Part shown: in pieces, positions 10,816 to 25,269 of the stretch | How the letters are laid out: each line of letters opens with the position of its first letter | Numbering within the stretch: position 1 is the stretch's first letter | The notes under the pieces: generated by a model | Seen by the model: only the letters and a program-made list of their open reading frames with translations | Databases searched by the model: none | What the model was told of the DNA's origin: nothing | Position numbers and translations under genes: made by a program | Assembly: GCA_002749535.1 (NCBI GenBank) | Contig: MZZL01000409.1 | Location: forward strand, 966,130-1,030,129 | Length of the DNA stretch: 64,000 nucleotides | Direction of reading: 5' to 3' | DNA from: Apophysomyces variabilis | Lineage: Eukaryota; Mucoromycota; Mucoromycetes; Mucorales; Mucoraceae

Positions 10816-11872
10816 GATTTTGAATCATGCCTTGTCAGTAGGATAATAATTCGCCGTTGTGTCATGTCGAAAATTAAGTGAGCACCAGGTGTGAGGTAAA
10901 GTGTAACACCAAAATTAAGAGATAACTTGAGTTGCTTGACAGAAAATGGTTGGGCCAAAGGCTTGACAATAGGAAGTCAATTGATCGGTTGGATCAACAA
11001 TCACCAAATATAGGATAAGAGAGATAAGGTTCAGAGAATCGGAGTTCTTGATAAAGTCTTAATAATGATCAGTTGCTAGATCACATAGTTAAGACAGTCG
11101 GTAATTTCTTGCAGAGTGTTTACTCAAAATAAAAAAAAACAATGTTATAATAAAACAAAACATATATCAACTGGGTTCAGGTTATCGACGCTTGCTTGAT
11201 AAACCAACTGAGGCCCAGTGTAATCACAATGGATAAAAAAGGATGCTTCTTTTAGAGAGCGTTTCTCTTAAAGAATTTCAACCAAAAGAAGAAAAACCTG
11301 TCGTTTGTTCGACTTAAAAAGGGGTTATTTATACTAAATTTCAAAGGATAATCGGATAAAAAGAAGGATAATTGAAAATAAAAAAATAAATCAAAAGAGG
11401 AACAAGCTAACACTAAGTGTTCTCGGATGAAGTCGGTACATCTCGTGAGGTATTGAATAAAGTTCGATGTTGGCCAAGTGAATCGGCTTAGCCGAGAAGG
11501 TTACCTAAACAAAAGAAAAGAAAAGCAAGATAAAAAGTATCAGAAATGTCGTGTACCAACTTGTTGGTACGCGTCGATCAGGAGGATTTTTTTTTGGCTT
11601 TTGGACGTAGCTAGAACATAGCGAGAACACACTGGGAACATCAGCAAAATTTCCAATAATATATTGACTATGTTAATAATTTTAGCGAAACATTGGGACA
11701 GCAGCAACTTTGCTCAAGCATGATCGATCTGCAATTTCGACAAGAAGTCCCTGTCAGTTTTCTACTACTTATGAACCCATTCACGCCGTTCCGCGATCTT
11801 TGCTGGGTTGTTCTCTCGACAAACTGAAACTCAGCTTATTTAAAGGGAAGGTTACATTGGGTTCTCATGAAG
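10816..11872. other. Repeat-rich spacer, no gene recognised
   Basis: AT-rich DNA between the tandem repeat and the transposase relic, with runs of A and short purine-rich tracts (AAAAGAAAAGAAAAGC near 11510). A stretch at 11555-11580 contains the small palindrome TACCAACTTGTTGGTA. No coding frame with family features was found. Confidence 0.35.
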
Positions 11873-12437
11873 TTATAAAACAGCGTATTGGGTAACCTTA
11901 ACACCATCGAACTGCTGCGTGACATGCTCAGTTACTTCAGCGTCAGCAGTAGAGTCATTAGCATCAATAAAAGTAATAACAGCCTTTACTTGTTGGCCAG
12001 CCAGAATAGGTCGACAATTTTTCTTCTTATCGCTCTCAAAGATACTACCAGGATGCTTCTCATACTGTCTAATCAATCTCTGTGCTGCACGAAAGTGAGT
12101 AACCAGCTGTTGCGCTACAGCCAAAGCAACCATACACTTTTTCAATCTTCAGTCTGAAAAACCTGGCCTTGTGTTGAGAAGTGTAGGATGCATAGGCACA
12201 TTTTTCTGTTACCTCTCCCAAAGGAGAGTTCTCATCTCTAGGCCTGTATATTCGCATCGCACTACCCCAACAAGATCTCTTAGAAGGCATTCTTTTCAAA
12301 TACTAAGTGTGAGAATTACTCGTCTCCAGAGCAAATTGCTCTTGGTCCACGATGTAGTCCATGAACTCAGGCTTACCACCCTCATCGATGACATTTCGTT
12401 GTCCATTTTCGTACAAAAATTGTGTGCTCATGCTTAA
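11873..12437 (-). pseudogene. Transposase N-terminal relic (helix-turn-helix part), frameshifted
   Basis: Three overlapping minus-strand frames read successively as a charged N-terminal segment (42 codons ending in a stop near 12302), a middle segment (EVTEKCAYASYTSQHKARF) and a segment with GQQVKAVITFIDANDSTADA followed by VTEHVTQQFDGVKVTQYAV. The last part has the form of the HTH region of IS630/pogo-like transposases of Mucoromycota, where a helix-turn-helix precedes the DDE domain. The frame changes twice and no DDE domain follows. A decayed fragment; family assignment is tentative. Confidence 0.45.
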
Positions 12438-12611
12438 GATATTTATGAAGGAATATACTGTATGTGTGGTAATCAGCGGGGTGATTCTCTAACAGATCCC
12501 CAAGACTTCTGCTGTGTGAACGTCATGTTTCCTCATTCGGTTACTTGGTTCGCATAGGTACACTAGAACCAAATATTGAACTTTTTCCTTTCCTGCTTTT
12601 CCCTTCGTTTC

Positions 12612-13586
12612 ATGAGTCCCACCGAATCACCTATTACTCAGACCCCGAGACCCCACTTCATTCAAAATACTCAACCTCTGTTGTCACGACAAACGGATGA
12701 CGAGGTAACGGTCAAATCAGAATTACCTAGTCAATTTAAACTTTGCCTGCGTGGTGTTCATGTCGACGTCTACCGGGACATCTTGGTAAAGCAATCAAAA
12801 AAAAAGCTGAAAAGAGAAAAAGGGAGGGCTAGCTCTGTCGGTGGGCAGACAACTGAGCCTTGGTCTCTGTGCATGTACATGTAGGTTTCCCTGCCAGAGA
12901 GTCTGCTCATTGCAATGTTTCCAAACGGGTTCGTGTTAAACAGTACTGGGAATGAGAAGACCTCGGGTCCCACTGATGCCACTGTTCTGGGGAACAAGCA
13001 GAGTGATGTCGCGAACGACGTTGACTTTGATCCAAAATGTCTAGTTTACGTGCTTGATTTCTTTGAAGCCGCTCGTCAGCAATTCATTCAAGATAAAAGA
13101 GAGTCTACGGGTGACGGTCGTCTAGCGGGTACGGCTCTGTCGGCCATCTCTGCTATTCCACTCAATCCAGCATATTACCCTTTGTTAACCAAGCAGACCA
13201 TCATCGTCCTAAGGGAAGAGCTCGATTACTTTGTTCTTCCTCAACAACAGGAACAGGCGAAAGCATATGGTATACACCGGCTTAAATATGCTGCTGGTCT
13301 CCATCTCCAAAAATACGATTTAGTGTTTGATGCCCTTCTACGGAACATTTACAAAGAAGGAAATGAAGCTGAACAACATCTGGTGGACATGCTATGCGAT
13401 GCAGGCTTTTCTCGGGAAGATAGATGGCCTTACCGCGCCCTCGAGCCGAAGCGGGCCTGTATCGGTAGCCTCTCATTAATCAACATTAAGACGGTCGGTG
13501 CAAACAATCGTATGGGCACTGCACAGAAGCTAATGCTTTTCTGGAAAAAACCTGCTGTAAGGAGATATAACTTCGTTATCGACTAA
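12612..13586 (+). CDS. BTB/POZ-domain protein, Whi2-like
   Basis: Two exons (12612-12785, 12885-13586; intron GTAAAG...GTAG, 99 nt) give 291 residues. A disordered N-terminus of about 45 residues precedes a BTB/POZ fold: FKLCLRGVHVDVYRDIL joined by splicing to VSLPESLLIAMFPNGFVL, then DVDFDPKCLVYVLDFFEAAR. After a spacer the C-terminal region reads LREELDYFVLPQQ and ends in an Arg-rich basic segment (WKKPAVRRYNFVID). This arrangement is that of fungal Whi2-like growth-control proteins, which act in nutrient signalling in yeast. The splice is required to complete the BTB core, which supports the model. Function is inferred from family. Confidence 0.85.
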
Positions 13587-16500
13587 TCTTGGTTTCTTAC
13601 ATTGTTCGTTTCTTCCCCCTCTCCCTGCCATTTCCTATATCCGGAATAGAGAAAATGCTGGTGGGACAATGCCTTGCTAGATCTAGAAGGAATTGAAGTG
13701 AGGCTATGGGCTCGTCGCACTTGGACGTTGGAACTTGCGCTGGTCTAAGAAACCAATTCCTTGAGCTTCCTCTCCATGATCTAATTTTTCTTTTTATATC
13801 ACTTATATATATACCTTCTTCTTTTGCTATATAGTATCAGAATTGTAGGATCATCTGTGACTCAAATAAAAGGTGAAAATCTATTCTCAACTTCAGAGTA
13901 GCTGTTTTTCTTACCTGAGGCAAAGGTCATGATAACTCCTGTCATAGCGACAGGTCCTGGTTCTCTCAACCTTGATTGCGAAAGAACTCTTGTTGCAAGT
14001 GTAGAAATAACACTTACTCTTCACTGAGCTTTAGAGAAGAATTCACGCACTTTTAAAACCAGGACACAGCATGAATACGCAATAGCTGCAGGATTGAAGC
14101 CGATTTACCAAAAATTGTTGGGATTAAATGGGGTCAATGTGCTTTTATCCCTAGAAAGCATGTTGCAGGCGCATGCCTAACCTATGGCAACAGCTGCTGG
14201 AACATCTCGATTCCGCGAGGCAGGGGCCTGATTAGTACGCCGGACAGCTGAAATTCGCACATTGTAAGGCACCGTTTACTCTTACCGTCTTCCACTCTCC
14301 GCTTTTCCTTCACCGTGCTTGGCTCTTTCAACTCGTTCAAAAAAAAGTAGATGTATAACTAAGAGGTGTGTGTTGGTTTATCCCCGAGCTCCTTTAGAAT
14401 GATTTGAATCAAATGGTTTTGAAGGACGTTGTGCAAGGCTTGATGTGCCTTCTCCTAGGATATTTTTGGTTGGGCTACCTCTTCCTTTTGCATTTGTTCT
14501 ATCGTAATTGAGGGAGCCGTACCCTTATGGCTAGCAAAGGGAACAGGTCTTGTTAGTTCAGTTTCTGTATATATAATTCAACAAGACTTCACCTCAAACG
14601 AGACAAGTACAGCTGCTCAGAAAGAGAATGAGATGTTTTTGGTACGTGGACATCTTTACAGACGGAAACATGAAACAGTCATAGAAATATCAAACCATGT
14701 TTGACCATAAATTAATCATCATCAAAATCGAGTTAAGTCATAACGCTTTAGTTACAATGCCAAAAGGTCTTAGACGTTGTCTCACTAGAACGCCCACACG
14801 ATACGAGCAAAATGTACCATTTGTATTTTGCAAAGGTGGGAGAGATCGTTCCAGTAATGTAGATTATCTTTGCATTAGCCAACGATATGTCCGCTCCAAA
14901 CAATTCAATTTATTTATCATTTAAACTTGCTCAAGACTAGCTTTCAACTACTATTGAAAGGAATCCATTAACAAGCCATTAAGCCTCTAAACAACTATCA
15001 TTGTACAGTAACTCGTACAAAATGGCTACAATCACATCCCGATCTCAATACGTTCCAAGCACGCTCTGTTGGAAGAAGGGGTCGATTGTCTTTAGCACAT
15101 AAGCTATGAACGCTAATCTCGGCTGTTTTAACTTCTGTGAGTATCCTTCCGTAGTTTATCAGGTTTGCTAACATCTGGTATATGTATCTCTCTCTCTTGG
15201 TACACTGCAAAGCAAAGAAAAGAATATACCACGTAACATCAGTAACATATATTTTCGTATTTACACATTAACCAGGTACAAACGTACCAGAAGCAGCATG
15301 ACAACAAGATTGCAGCTATCAATTACAAAAAATAAGTTCGACCTCAATTTTATAGGTAGTCTATTTCTAGATTATGCAACCCTGACTGCGCAAGAATATG
15401 AACAAGTAAATCTTATATGTCTTATATATAATCATATGAGGAAAAACCAATGCTTCCAAGTTGTTACTTTAGAGGTCTAAAGATAAACAAGATTCAAGAA
15501 GAGGTAAATTCCTCTTGAGTGTCACCCCACTTGCAATCCGCTGGATTTCAGGACCAAGAAATACCCTCTCAGTATATTTTCTGCTATTATTTTAACATAA
15601 AGGAACTGATGTATTATGCATTCTTACATCCTTCTTTCTAACACTTCTGCGCGCTCCTTGTCTAGTAAAATGTAGACTGCCTTCCAAACATGAGATTCAC
15701 CACTATAATGAGGTAGTGCACGTCGTTAAGTCGTGTTATTGGATGTTATAGCTTATTGTTTGTAGCTTTGTTGTGAACAAATGGTTTAGTTACTGACGCA
15801 ACAAACTACTCTGAGTCGTGGACGCGGATTTTTACGTTCCTCAACTCATTGGACAGGAGTGTGATGATGCCTAAAATTTTAAAAATGTTTACGTCCCTTT
15901 AGTTTTATGAACTATAAACAACGGCATTAATCCTAATATATGGGATTGCTATGTTTTACCAATTCGTAACTGGTCTGCAACTATATTGGTTAAATGGACC
16001 CTGCTACTTGATACAAGTAATTCCTGTGCTTGTTTGTTCTCAAGCATTATTTTGAAACGAAATAGTTGTCGCCATTGCTGGCATATCTTAGCTACATGTC
16101 AAAAAGCGTGTATGTGAGATCTTGGCTATTATTGACCTTTCTTGGTTAGGATTGAATTTGGTCACAGAGTCCCATATTACTGCCTCATGTCTTGGTTATT
16201 CTTTTCTGCGCATGTATAGATGACTGTTACCTAAGAAACTAAAAACGTAAACAAATGGGTATTCCTAAGTGTAGGGTTGCTTTAGACAACCCAGACGTGT
16301 AAGGAAGGGAAGGTGCCTTTGTCCTTATCATACCACTCGCCCTTTGTGAAATTGGGATCTAAAGTATATCATTTATTGTTTTGAGAGTATAATGTTTAGC
16401 ATATTTTCTTTTTCTCCTTTTTGCTTTCACTACATTAAAGAGCATTTTCTTGGTCGCATCCCATGTACAGCGTTTTCTTTGGATTGAAAATTGCCAAAAA

Positions 16501-16626
16501 TTTCCCTTTGAATCTGCATCGTCACAAAAATAAATTGAGATTGTCATCACCTGCGCGTCGGTTGATCTCTTTGTTTGTTCCTGTCCTGTCCCTTTTTCCC
16601 TTCAATATAATATATCCACACGGTTC
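13587..16626. other. 3-kb intergenic spacer, no gene recognised
   Basis: Only short AT-rich frames occur (for example 14697-14924 and 15298-15480), without motifs or spliceable partners. There is no tRNA-like cloverleaf and no clear transposon end. The last 250 bases are pyrimidine-rich (TTTCTTTTTCTCC, TTTGTTTGTTCCTGTCCTGT) and probably hold the promoter and 5' UTR of the polo-like kinase gene. Confidence 0.4.
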
Positions 16627-19429
<2,803 letters not shown>

Positions 19430-19593
19430 TTAAATTTTCCTTGTATCCTATTGTACATAAAGAATAAAAAACGAAACAAGCACAACATTTCTAAGATGGA
19501 GACGTTACATGGCTTGGTTCTATGCTTTAAATATTGGCGTTATAAGAGAGTCGGTCTGCAACATCAGGGCAATTGCTTGTTTAGCTATTTGGG

Positions 19594-20283
19594 TTATCCT
19601 ACCAACACATCGCTTCGCAAGACCCATTTCGCCCCTTTTGTCACTTCCATTGCTTCATGGAAAAGACAGTGATTCCCGTGCAAATGAAGTAGTGCAAGTC
19701 CTTTTTCGGGACGCACAGAGATGATGCCGCCTTTCTTCTTTTTCGATACGTGCTTATAGAAGACGGTCTCGCCCCCTTCCATATCTTCATTTAAGTAGCA
19801 GAGTAGGGTCCAATGGGTCCAGAGTCCGCTGATCTTATCCTGCACACTTTCGTCGTAATGACCTTCAAATTTCTGCCCGACCCTGTATCGATAGACCCGG
19901 ATGTTGGAATTCAGGCCGACCGGTCTTCTTGGTAGAGATACTTCGCTTATGCCTTGTTGTTCCTGACATATTTTATCCAACCCAACTTCCCATAAGCGTT
20001 GAGCAAATGCTTCGTCTTCCATCGATTGCCGGTCATTGCTTCTAAATGCTTCTCCGCGTTTGGGAATAGCAGGAACTGGTTGTGGTGGTAAATGCGTCTC
20101 GAAATGTCGGATTAAAGCATCGCATTCGTCTGGCGTAAACAGATTATGAATCAGATAGATCTGGTTGGGCTCCAGCTCGGTTACTCGTAACGATGTTTTG
20201 CGAGTTAACGATGGCAATTGCTTCTGGCCAGTACTACTACTGTCTTTTGCTGCCCTTTTTGCTGTTTTGGTTTTTGGTGCCAT
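19594..20283 (-). CDS. 2-oxoglutarate/Fe(II) dioxygenase, prolyl 4-hydroxylase-like
   Basis: Single exon, 229 residues. A Lys/Ser-rich N-terminus is followed by a double-stranded beta-helix oxygenase: NLFTPDECDALIRHFE at its start, then GHYDES (first His and Asp iron ligands), LCYLNEDMEGGETVFY (the conserved GGET turn), and CLFHEAMEVTKGAKWVLRSD giving the third ligand His and the basic residue that binds 2-oxoglutarate. This is the P4Hc-type layout of small prolyl-hydroxylase-like enzymes. There is no signal peptide, so it is probably cytosolic or nuclear; the substrate cannot be inferred. It converges with the kinase gene, leaving 164 bp between the stop codons. Confidence 0.88.
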   Translation of the reverse strand: MAPKTKTAKRAAKDSSSTGQKQLPSLTRKTSLRVTELEPNQIYLIHNLFTPDECDALIRHFETHLPPQPVPAIPKRGEAFRSNDRQSMEDEAFAQRLWEVGLDKICQEQQGISEVSLPRRPVGLNSNIRVYRYRVGQKFEGHYDESVQDKISGLWTHWTLLCYLNEDMEGGETVFYKHVSKKKKGGIISVRPEKGLALLHLHGNHCLFHEAMEVTKGAKWVLRSDVLVG

Positions 20284-21849
20284 GCAAGTCTAGAAATTGA
20301 TCTTTCCTCCGCGCAGTGAGGCTAAATGATTTGTGACACTTACCCGATGGAAATGGCATCCTATACAATAACTTAAATACGGTTATTGTATACCAAGTAC
20401 GTCAAGAAACAGCGTGAAAATCAAAGAAGAAAAAAACATAAAGCATTAAATGTTTGCGCCTTATGGAAGAGCAACAGAACCAACAATAACTAAGCTGAAG
20501 TGAATGGGTTCACTTTTATTGCTGAAATATTGTTGTTTCCTTCTTTAACTGATCTAGTCATGCTGCATATCCGTTTCTAGGATTAAACTTGATGGCTTTT
20601 TATGTAAAATTGTCTAGACTAGCATGAACAATGATTCAAAATAAACAGCACATAAGAGAAAAAAGAAGTTAGTTTCATCGGCCTTTTTCTGGTTATATCC
20701 TTGTTTGACTAACTTTTTCGGCTGTTTGCAAAGGACCCCAAAGTATGAGAGACCTTTGAGAGACAGAGAACACGCAATGAAAGCGTTGCAATATCGTTAC
20801 ATACCCAGAGTTGTAAGTATACGAAAGATTTTATCCGAACATGACTATCCTAATGGATTCTGTGCTTGTTTGGCTTATGTCAGCTGTCATGTCACCGCTC
20901 TTCCCTTTCATGCACCAAAGGATTGTATAAGGTATTCCTGACCGCGTTGACGTCGCCATTGCGAATTGTATAGCTTGTTTGGTAATATCGTACGGCGTGC
21001 AGGCAGGTGCCGAAAAGCGTAGAGAATCTTTGCCGGTGTGTACAACGGTCATATCAACTTGTAGATTTGGAGCATTCAGGACTTGGTCACAATTGCGTTA
21101 ATAACGACCATGATCACATACTGAGATAAGTATTAGCGCAATATCTTGGCATGTACTGCTCTATGTCCTATGTATGTATGACCAAAGCTTCCAGCACCGT
21201 ATGCTACATGATGGCTTCTTTTTGACTCGACAGCATATCTCATCCAAGGCTCTTTGCGTCTAGCGTAGGTAGTCTATGGTACGGTTCGTTGGCAAGCATG
21301 GGATTCGAAAACATGATCCATATAAGGAAAGAGTGAGCGTAGACTTGCTGCAAACACATCTTCCCGAACAGTTTTTGATGTGGTTATTTACGCTTGGAGT
21401 TGTTCGACCAATCGTTGCATTACCATTATATTCTACAATGTACTTGACGGATATGTTGTGGTTGGTAGATTAGCCTAGTGAAGATCGTAACTGCGATTAA
21501 GAGAAGTCTGCTCGGGGTCGTTGCTGATAGGTTTAGTTATGTCCTGAAGGATGTAATGCATTGGTGCGTGCAAGATACAAGAAACGTGTAGCAGAACATC
21601 CTTTATTAACGGCTTCTTGCCTTTATAATTCTAAATCGGTAATACATAGTTTTTATTATGTGGGTCGAAGCAATAACCAGAAATTCTCAGCATCTTCTTG
21701 CTCCGTATCCTGACTATACATCTGGTTACCGATGGGTTTTATGGACTTTGTAACATCATAGCAAGAGAGAACAGGGAATTTAACCTTTTTGGGCCTTGCT
21801 AGACAGCTCTCGGGCCTTTCAATTCGGGTTTCTCTTTTTCTGGTGTAGT
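20284..21849. other. 1.6-kb intergenic spacer, no gene recognised
   Basis: AT-rich DNA with scattered short frames on both strands (20705-20941, 21276-21473, 21656-21874), none with a recognisable domain or a consistent splice partner. It contains the 5' side of the oxygenase gene and the 3' side of the Mcp1-like gene. Confidence 0.4.
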
Positions 21850-22611
21850 CTAAGAACGCCATAGTGGAATCCACATTTGGTATATTTGTGCGTACTCTTT
21901 CCGTAATGGGATTTTCTTGGTCTGGCCAATGACAACGAGCCCGCCGAGAAGGAAAAGACTGATTACACCAACCACTGTAGGCTTAGTTGGCACGAGACTT
22001 CGTTGATTGAAGGATTTTAGTTGATTTTTCTTGAGCGGGTCCCGCTGCTCATTCTTCCTTGATCTCCCAAACACGCGTTGGATTGCAATGGAAGTGCCGC
22101 TGATAATGTGGTACGCGCTTGCGCCGATCAATAAACTATGAAGACCATACGTCAGGATTGGCCAATTTTGCAAACCCCACGCAATGTGTCCAAAATCGAC
22201 GAATGCGGAATCGCCAAAGTGTTTAGCAGGCAATGCTCGTGCCAGCAAGAAATGTAGAGCGGTTAAAGGTATCAAGATTACGCCAGTGCCTGAATGATAA
22301 GGAAGGACTACGGTTGTGCTCGATTTATGGCCCAATGATTTTTTGGCAATGCTCGATACAATGTGAACAGCAACGGAACCGGTTACCAAGATGCCTTCAA
22401 GGTGCTGATCTTGGTAAAAAGGTCTCCCGAGCAACAGCCAGCGATCAGCAACATCGACACCATACACAGCAGCAGCAGCAATCTGAGCTCCATGGATTAC
22501 TGCGAATGTGGAGAAGGTCAGTGCTGAGGCTGATTGAATGAAGTTTAGGGCGTTGTATAGCTTGATTCGCGAAGTACTAGTTGCTGGGCGATTACTGTCT
22601 GTGGCTGGCAT
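21850..22611 (-). CDS. MCP1: Mcp1-like mitochondrial membrane protein (DUF1691)
   Basis: Single exon, 253 residues with about five hydrophobic segments: FIQSASALTFSTFAVIHGAQ, ILVTGSVAVHIVSSIA, GVILIPLTALHFLLARALP, LTYGLHSLLIGASAYHIISG and VVGVISLFLLGGLVVIG. The first pair (SALTFSTFAVIHG), a central LHFLLAR and the conserved His spacing match the Mcp1/DUF1691 family. In yeast Mcp1 is a mitochondrial outer-membrane protein that works with Vps13 in lipid supply and suppresses ERMES defects. The C-terminal tail is short and basic. Assignment rests on remembered motif pattern and topology, so it is good but not certain. Confidence 0.75.
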   Translation of the reverse strand: MPATDSNRPATSTSRIKLYNALNFIQSASALTFSTFAVIHGAQIAAAAVYGVDVADRWLLLGRPFYQDQHLEGILVTGSVAVHIVSSIAKKSLGHKSSTTVVLPYHSGTGVILIPLTALHFLLARALPAKHFGDSAFVDFGHIAWGLQNWPILTYGLHSLLIGASAYHIISGTSIAIQRVFGRSRKNEQRDPLKKNQLKSFNQRSLVPTKPTVVGVISLFLLGGLVVIGQTKKIPLRKEYAQIYQMWIPLWRS

Positions 22612-23202
22612 CTGAAGAAATAGGGTAATAAGAATTCAGCAGGGGAAGTGTTCCGATTTCCAACTGCCTTTGTGCGCCACACGCTCTGTGTTTCAATCAC
22701 CGAACCCGGATATACCTAACCAACTTCCTATGATCCCCTGCGATTTTTCTTTTAGTAGGCATTAGTCTACATTCTAAACACAAAACTCTTCTTAGGTGCA
22801 GACATTAAATGAGTGAATGATAAAAAGCAATATCACGGAATAACCATGACCAAGGACCGATCTTTCCGGATTGACACTGTAAAGCTTACCTGTCGAAACG
22901 GTCACACTCCAACTTATCTTGCGCGATAAAGCTACTTAATGTTCGAATCAAGATCCTTGGTTTAAATCAGGAATCAAAGGCATAATGAGCGGATATGCAG
23001 TCATTCTCTAATTAGCCCATCGTATGCTTCAAGATATTCAAACTTTCAAAAGGCGATCCATAAGTTAAACCATACTATGAGTTTGATCCAACCAACTGAT
23101 AGAGAGCTATCCGACCCATTTGCTTTTTTCAGCAACTGCCAAAAACAAAAACAGTATGTTTTTTTTTCGAATATATCTCTACATTTTACATTTTTAACTC
23201 GT
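22612..23202. other. Intergenic, no gene recognised
   Basis: About 590 bases between the Mcp1-like start and the Rieske stop codon. It holds the 5' region of the first gene and the 3' UTR of the second; an A/T-rich run at 23155-23170 precedes the Rieske 3' end on the minus strand. No coding frame or structured RNA was seen. Confidence 0.4.
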
Positions 23203-24108
23203 CTAACCGATGATAAGCTTGTCATCCTGGAAAGTGTATTCTAGCAGCAAGTCAGTAATCTTAGATTTCAAATCTCTTCTCTCCTAAACTCACCAGGAAT
23301 TTCAAGATTGAGAGGAGCAGGACCCTTGCGGATACGACCAGAGATATCGTAGTGTGAACCGTGGCAAGGGCAGTACCAGCCACCAAAGTCACCAGCCTCA
23401 CCAATGGGAACACAACCCCTAAAGCGAGACTTAACATCACCCCTGTTATTCAAGCATTATCCTGCAAAACTTACAAATGAGTGCAAACACCCAACATAAC
23501 AAGCCATTCGGGTTTCTTAGCACGTTCACTGTCCTGTTGGGGATCGCGTAATTCCTGGACGTTTACATTGTTGGCCTCGGCAATTTCATCAGCAGTACGG
23601 TGACGGATGAACACAGGCTTGCCTCTCCACTTGATTGTCACGTTCTTGCCCTCAGGAATCGAAGCAAGATCAACTTCGGCCTTAGCCAAAGCCAAAACGT
23701 CCGCAGAGGCGGACATGTTGGCAAGGAAATCGCTAACGGTGGCTTGAGCACCGGCAGCAGAAATCAAACCGGTGGTGCCGACCATCATGTAAGCGAATGC
23801 GCGGCTAGTCTCACCGCCGGTGTTATTCTTCTTATATTTCGAGAAGTCGGGGACGGTGGTAGTGTGGTTGCGGCGCACCTGAGTCACTGTAGGAAAAAGA
23901 TAACGAAACAGCGCGATGAATAGGGTGCTGTCCGATGAAAAACTTGAAGTAACTTACTGTTAATGGACGAGGGCTTCTGGTTCTCTTCCTTGGAGTCGCT
24001 TGAGGATGTGATACCAATGACCTTCTTCAATGCAGGGATTGAAGTGGGTACGGTGGTATAGGAGCGCTTTGCAAGGGTGGGAACAAAGGTACGAGCGAGG
24101 GAGGCCAT
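23203..24108 (-). CDS. RIP1: Rieske iron-sulfur subunit of the cytochrome bc1 complex
   Basis: Four exons on the minus strand (23958-24108, 23475-23886, 23294-23418, 23203-23240) give 241 residues. The N-terminus is an Arg/Ser-rich mitochondrial presequence ([19 protein letters not shown]). A membrane anchor follows ([20 protein letters not shown]), then the flexible hinge and the 2Fe-2S domain with CTHLGCVPI (Cys and His ligands, split by an intron inside the Leu codon), [11 protein letters not shown] (second Cys-His pair) and the end [12 protein letters not shown]. It transfers electrons from ubiquinol to cytochrome c1 in complex III. All three introns are GT-AG and keep frame. Length and motifs are standard. 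Confidence 0.97.
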
Positions 24109-24313
24109 TGCTGATATTTCTCTCGAATAGAGTGGGGAGACGTGAGGGGGAGTTCAACGAAAAGGGAGGCGGGAAGAAGCGTGAAAAACACCAGTCAACA
24201 AAACGGTTGCTTTTTCGCTGGCCCTAGCAAATTGTTTTTGTTACTGGGACGGTGAAGGGATCGGAGTACAAATAAATGGTCCGGATTTGCTTACTTCGCA
24301 AGTTAACGTCAGC

Positions 24314-25125
24314 ATGGGATCGGACGAACTACTGGTGCAGATACACTGTCCCGATAGCATTTGCACACACTTTTTTTTTAGTATTTCAACCCGTTGCAAA
24401 GACGTTCGCATGGATCCAGCGAGTTCAATCGCCAAGGATCCAGCAGTCAATGTGAAAAACACAGTTACGGAAGAATACGACGAAACAGCTAACTGTAACG
24501 GTGGACGGCAAAAACTGCACGCACAGCAAGCTCATCTAAAGGACATGCGAGAGCGATTAATGCTTTACAAAAAGCGCCATGAAGCTGTAGTATGTAGTTT
24601 TCGTGACTATCTCGTGAGCTGATGCATAAAATGACAGTTGAGGGATGAGGAGAAATGTGAGAAGGAGGAAGCCGAACAGAATCGGCGTGTGGAAGAAGAA
24701 CGACAGCGGCTCGAAGCAGAAAGACAGGTACATCAAAAGCTTATGCAACGTGTATTAAAAAGATTCAATGTAATTAGAGCCTACTACAGGGATCACAATT
24801 ACCAGAGAAGGGACAGCTTACCCATTCTGCAGGTAGGCATGAATGATTGACCAAAACTTTAAGCTAAATCGCTATCTTCCTCGAGAAAATGCTATGCTAG
24901 CCAATATGTTCGGATTCAGCCAATCTAGTTTGGCAGCTCAGCTTTTTTCTGGCAATAGTTTTGGAATGGTAACAGAGAGAGAAGCAATTGATTGGCTCAG
25001 GGCTGATGCTCATAAACAGTAAGTTATCTATTAAATCTGCACAGCGACTGAATATTAGAGTAGTTCAAGCCAAAACAGCCGTTGATCAGGGATGGAGCAT
25101 AGCCATGGGAGCGCTTTCCGTGTAG
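24314..25125 (+). CDS. Coiled-coil protein of unknown function
   Basis: Proposed exons 24314-24589, 24638-24832, 24864-25018, 25059-25125, giving about 230 residues. The middle is a strongly charged coiled coil (HLKDMRERLMLYKKRHEAV, then EEAEQNRRVEEERQRLEAE). It is followed by a C-terminal part with QSSLAAQLFSGNSFGMVTE and AKTAVDQGWSIAMGALSV. Two of the introns are very short (31 and 40 nt), yet each has a GT donor and AG acceptor and closes the frame; the alternative is a stop directly after the third exon at 25022. I do not recognise a family. It is divergent from the Rieske gene, with about 205 bp between starts, so the two may share a promoter. Confidence 0.55.
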
Positions 25126-25269
25126 AATGAGAAAATTCAAAGGACTCCAACTTCAGATCTCCACAGTGCAAAAAGCACAACCATGACGAACGTACAAATC
25201 TACTGATGTGTGAAAGGACTATATTTGGAATGACGCAAGGGAAGAACGATTTTCATGGACGGCTATGGT

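Noticed and set aside
11555..11580. Palindrome TACCAACTTGTTGGTA as a possible terminator or element end
   Set aside because: Isolated, no flanking duplication, no partner elsewhere in the window.
14130..14240. Alu/SINE-like string (GGCGCATGCCTAA...GAGGCAGGGGCC)
   Set aside because: No convincing pol III A and B boxes, no poly(A) tail, no second copy in the window.
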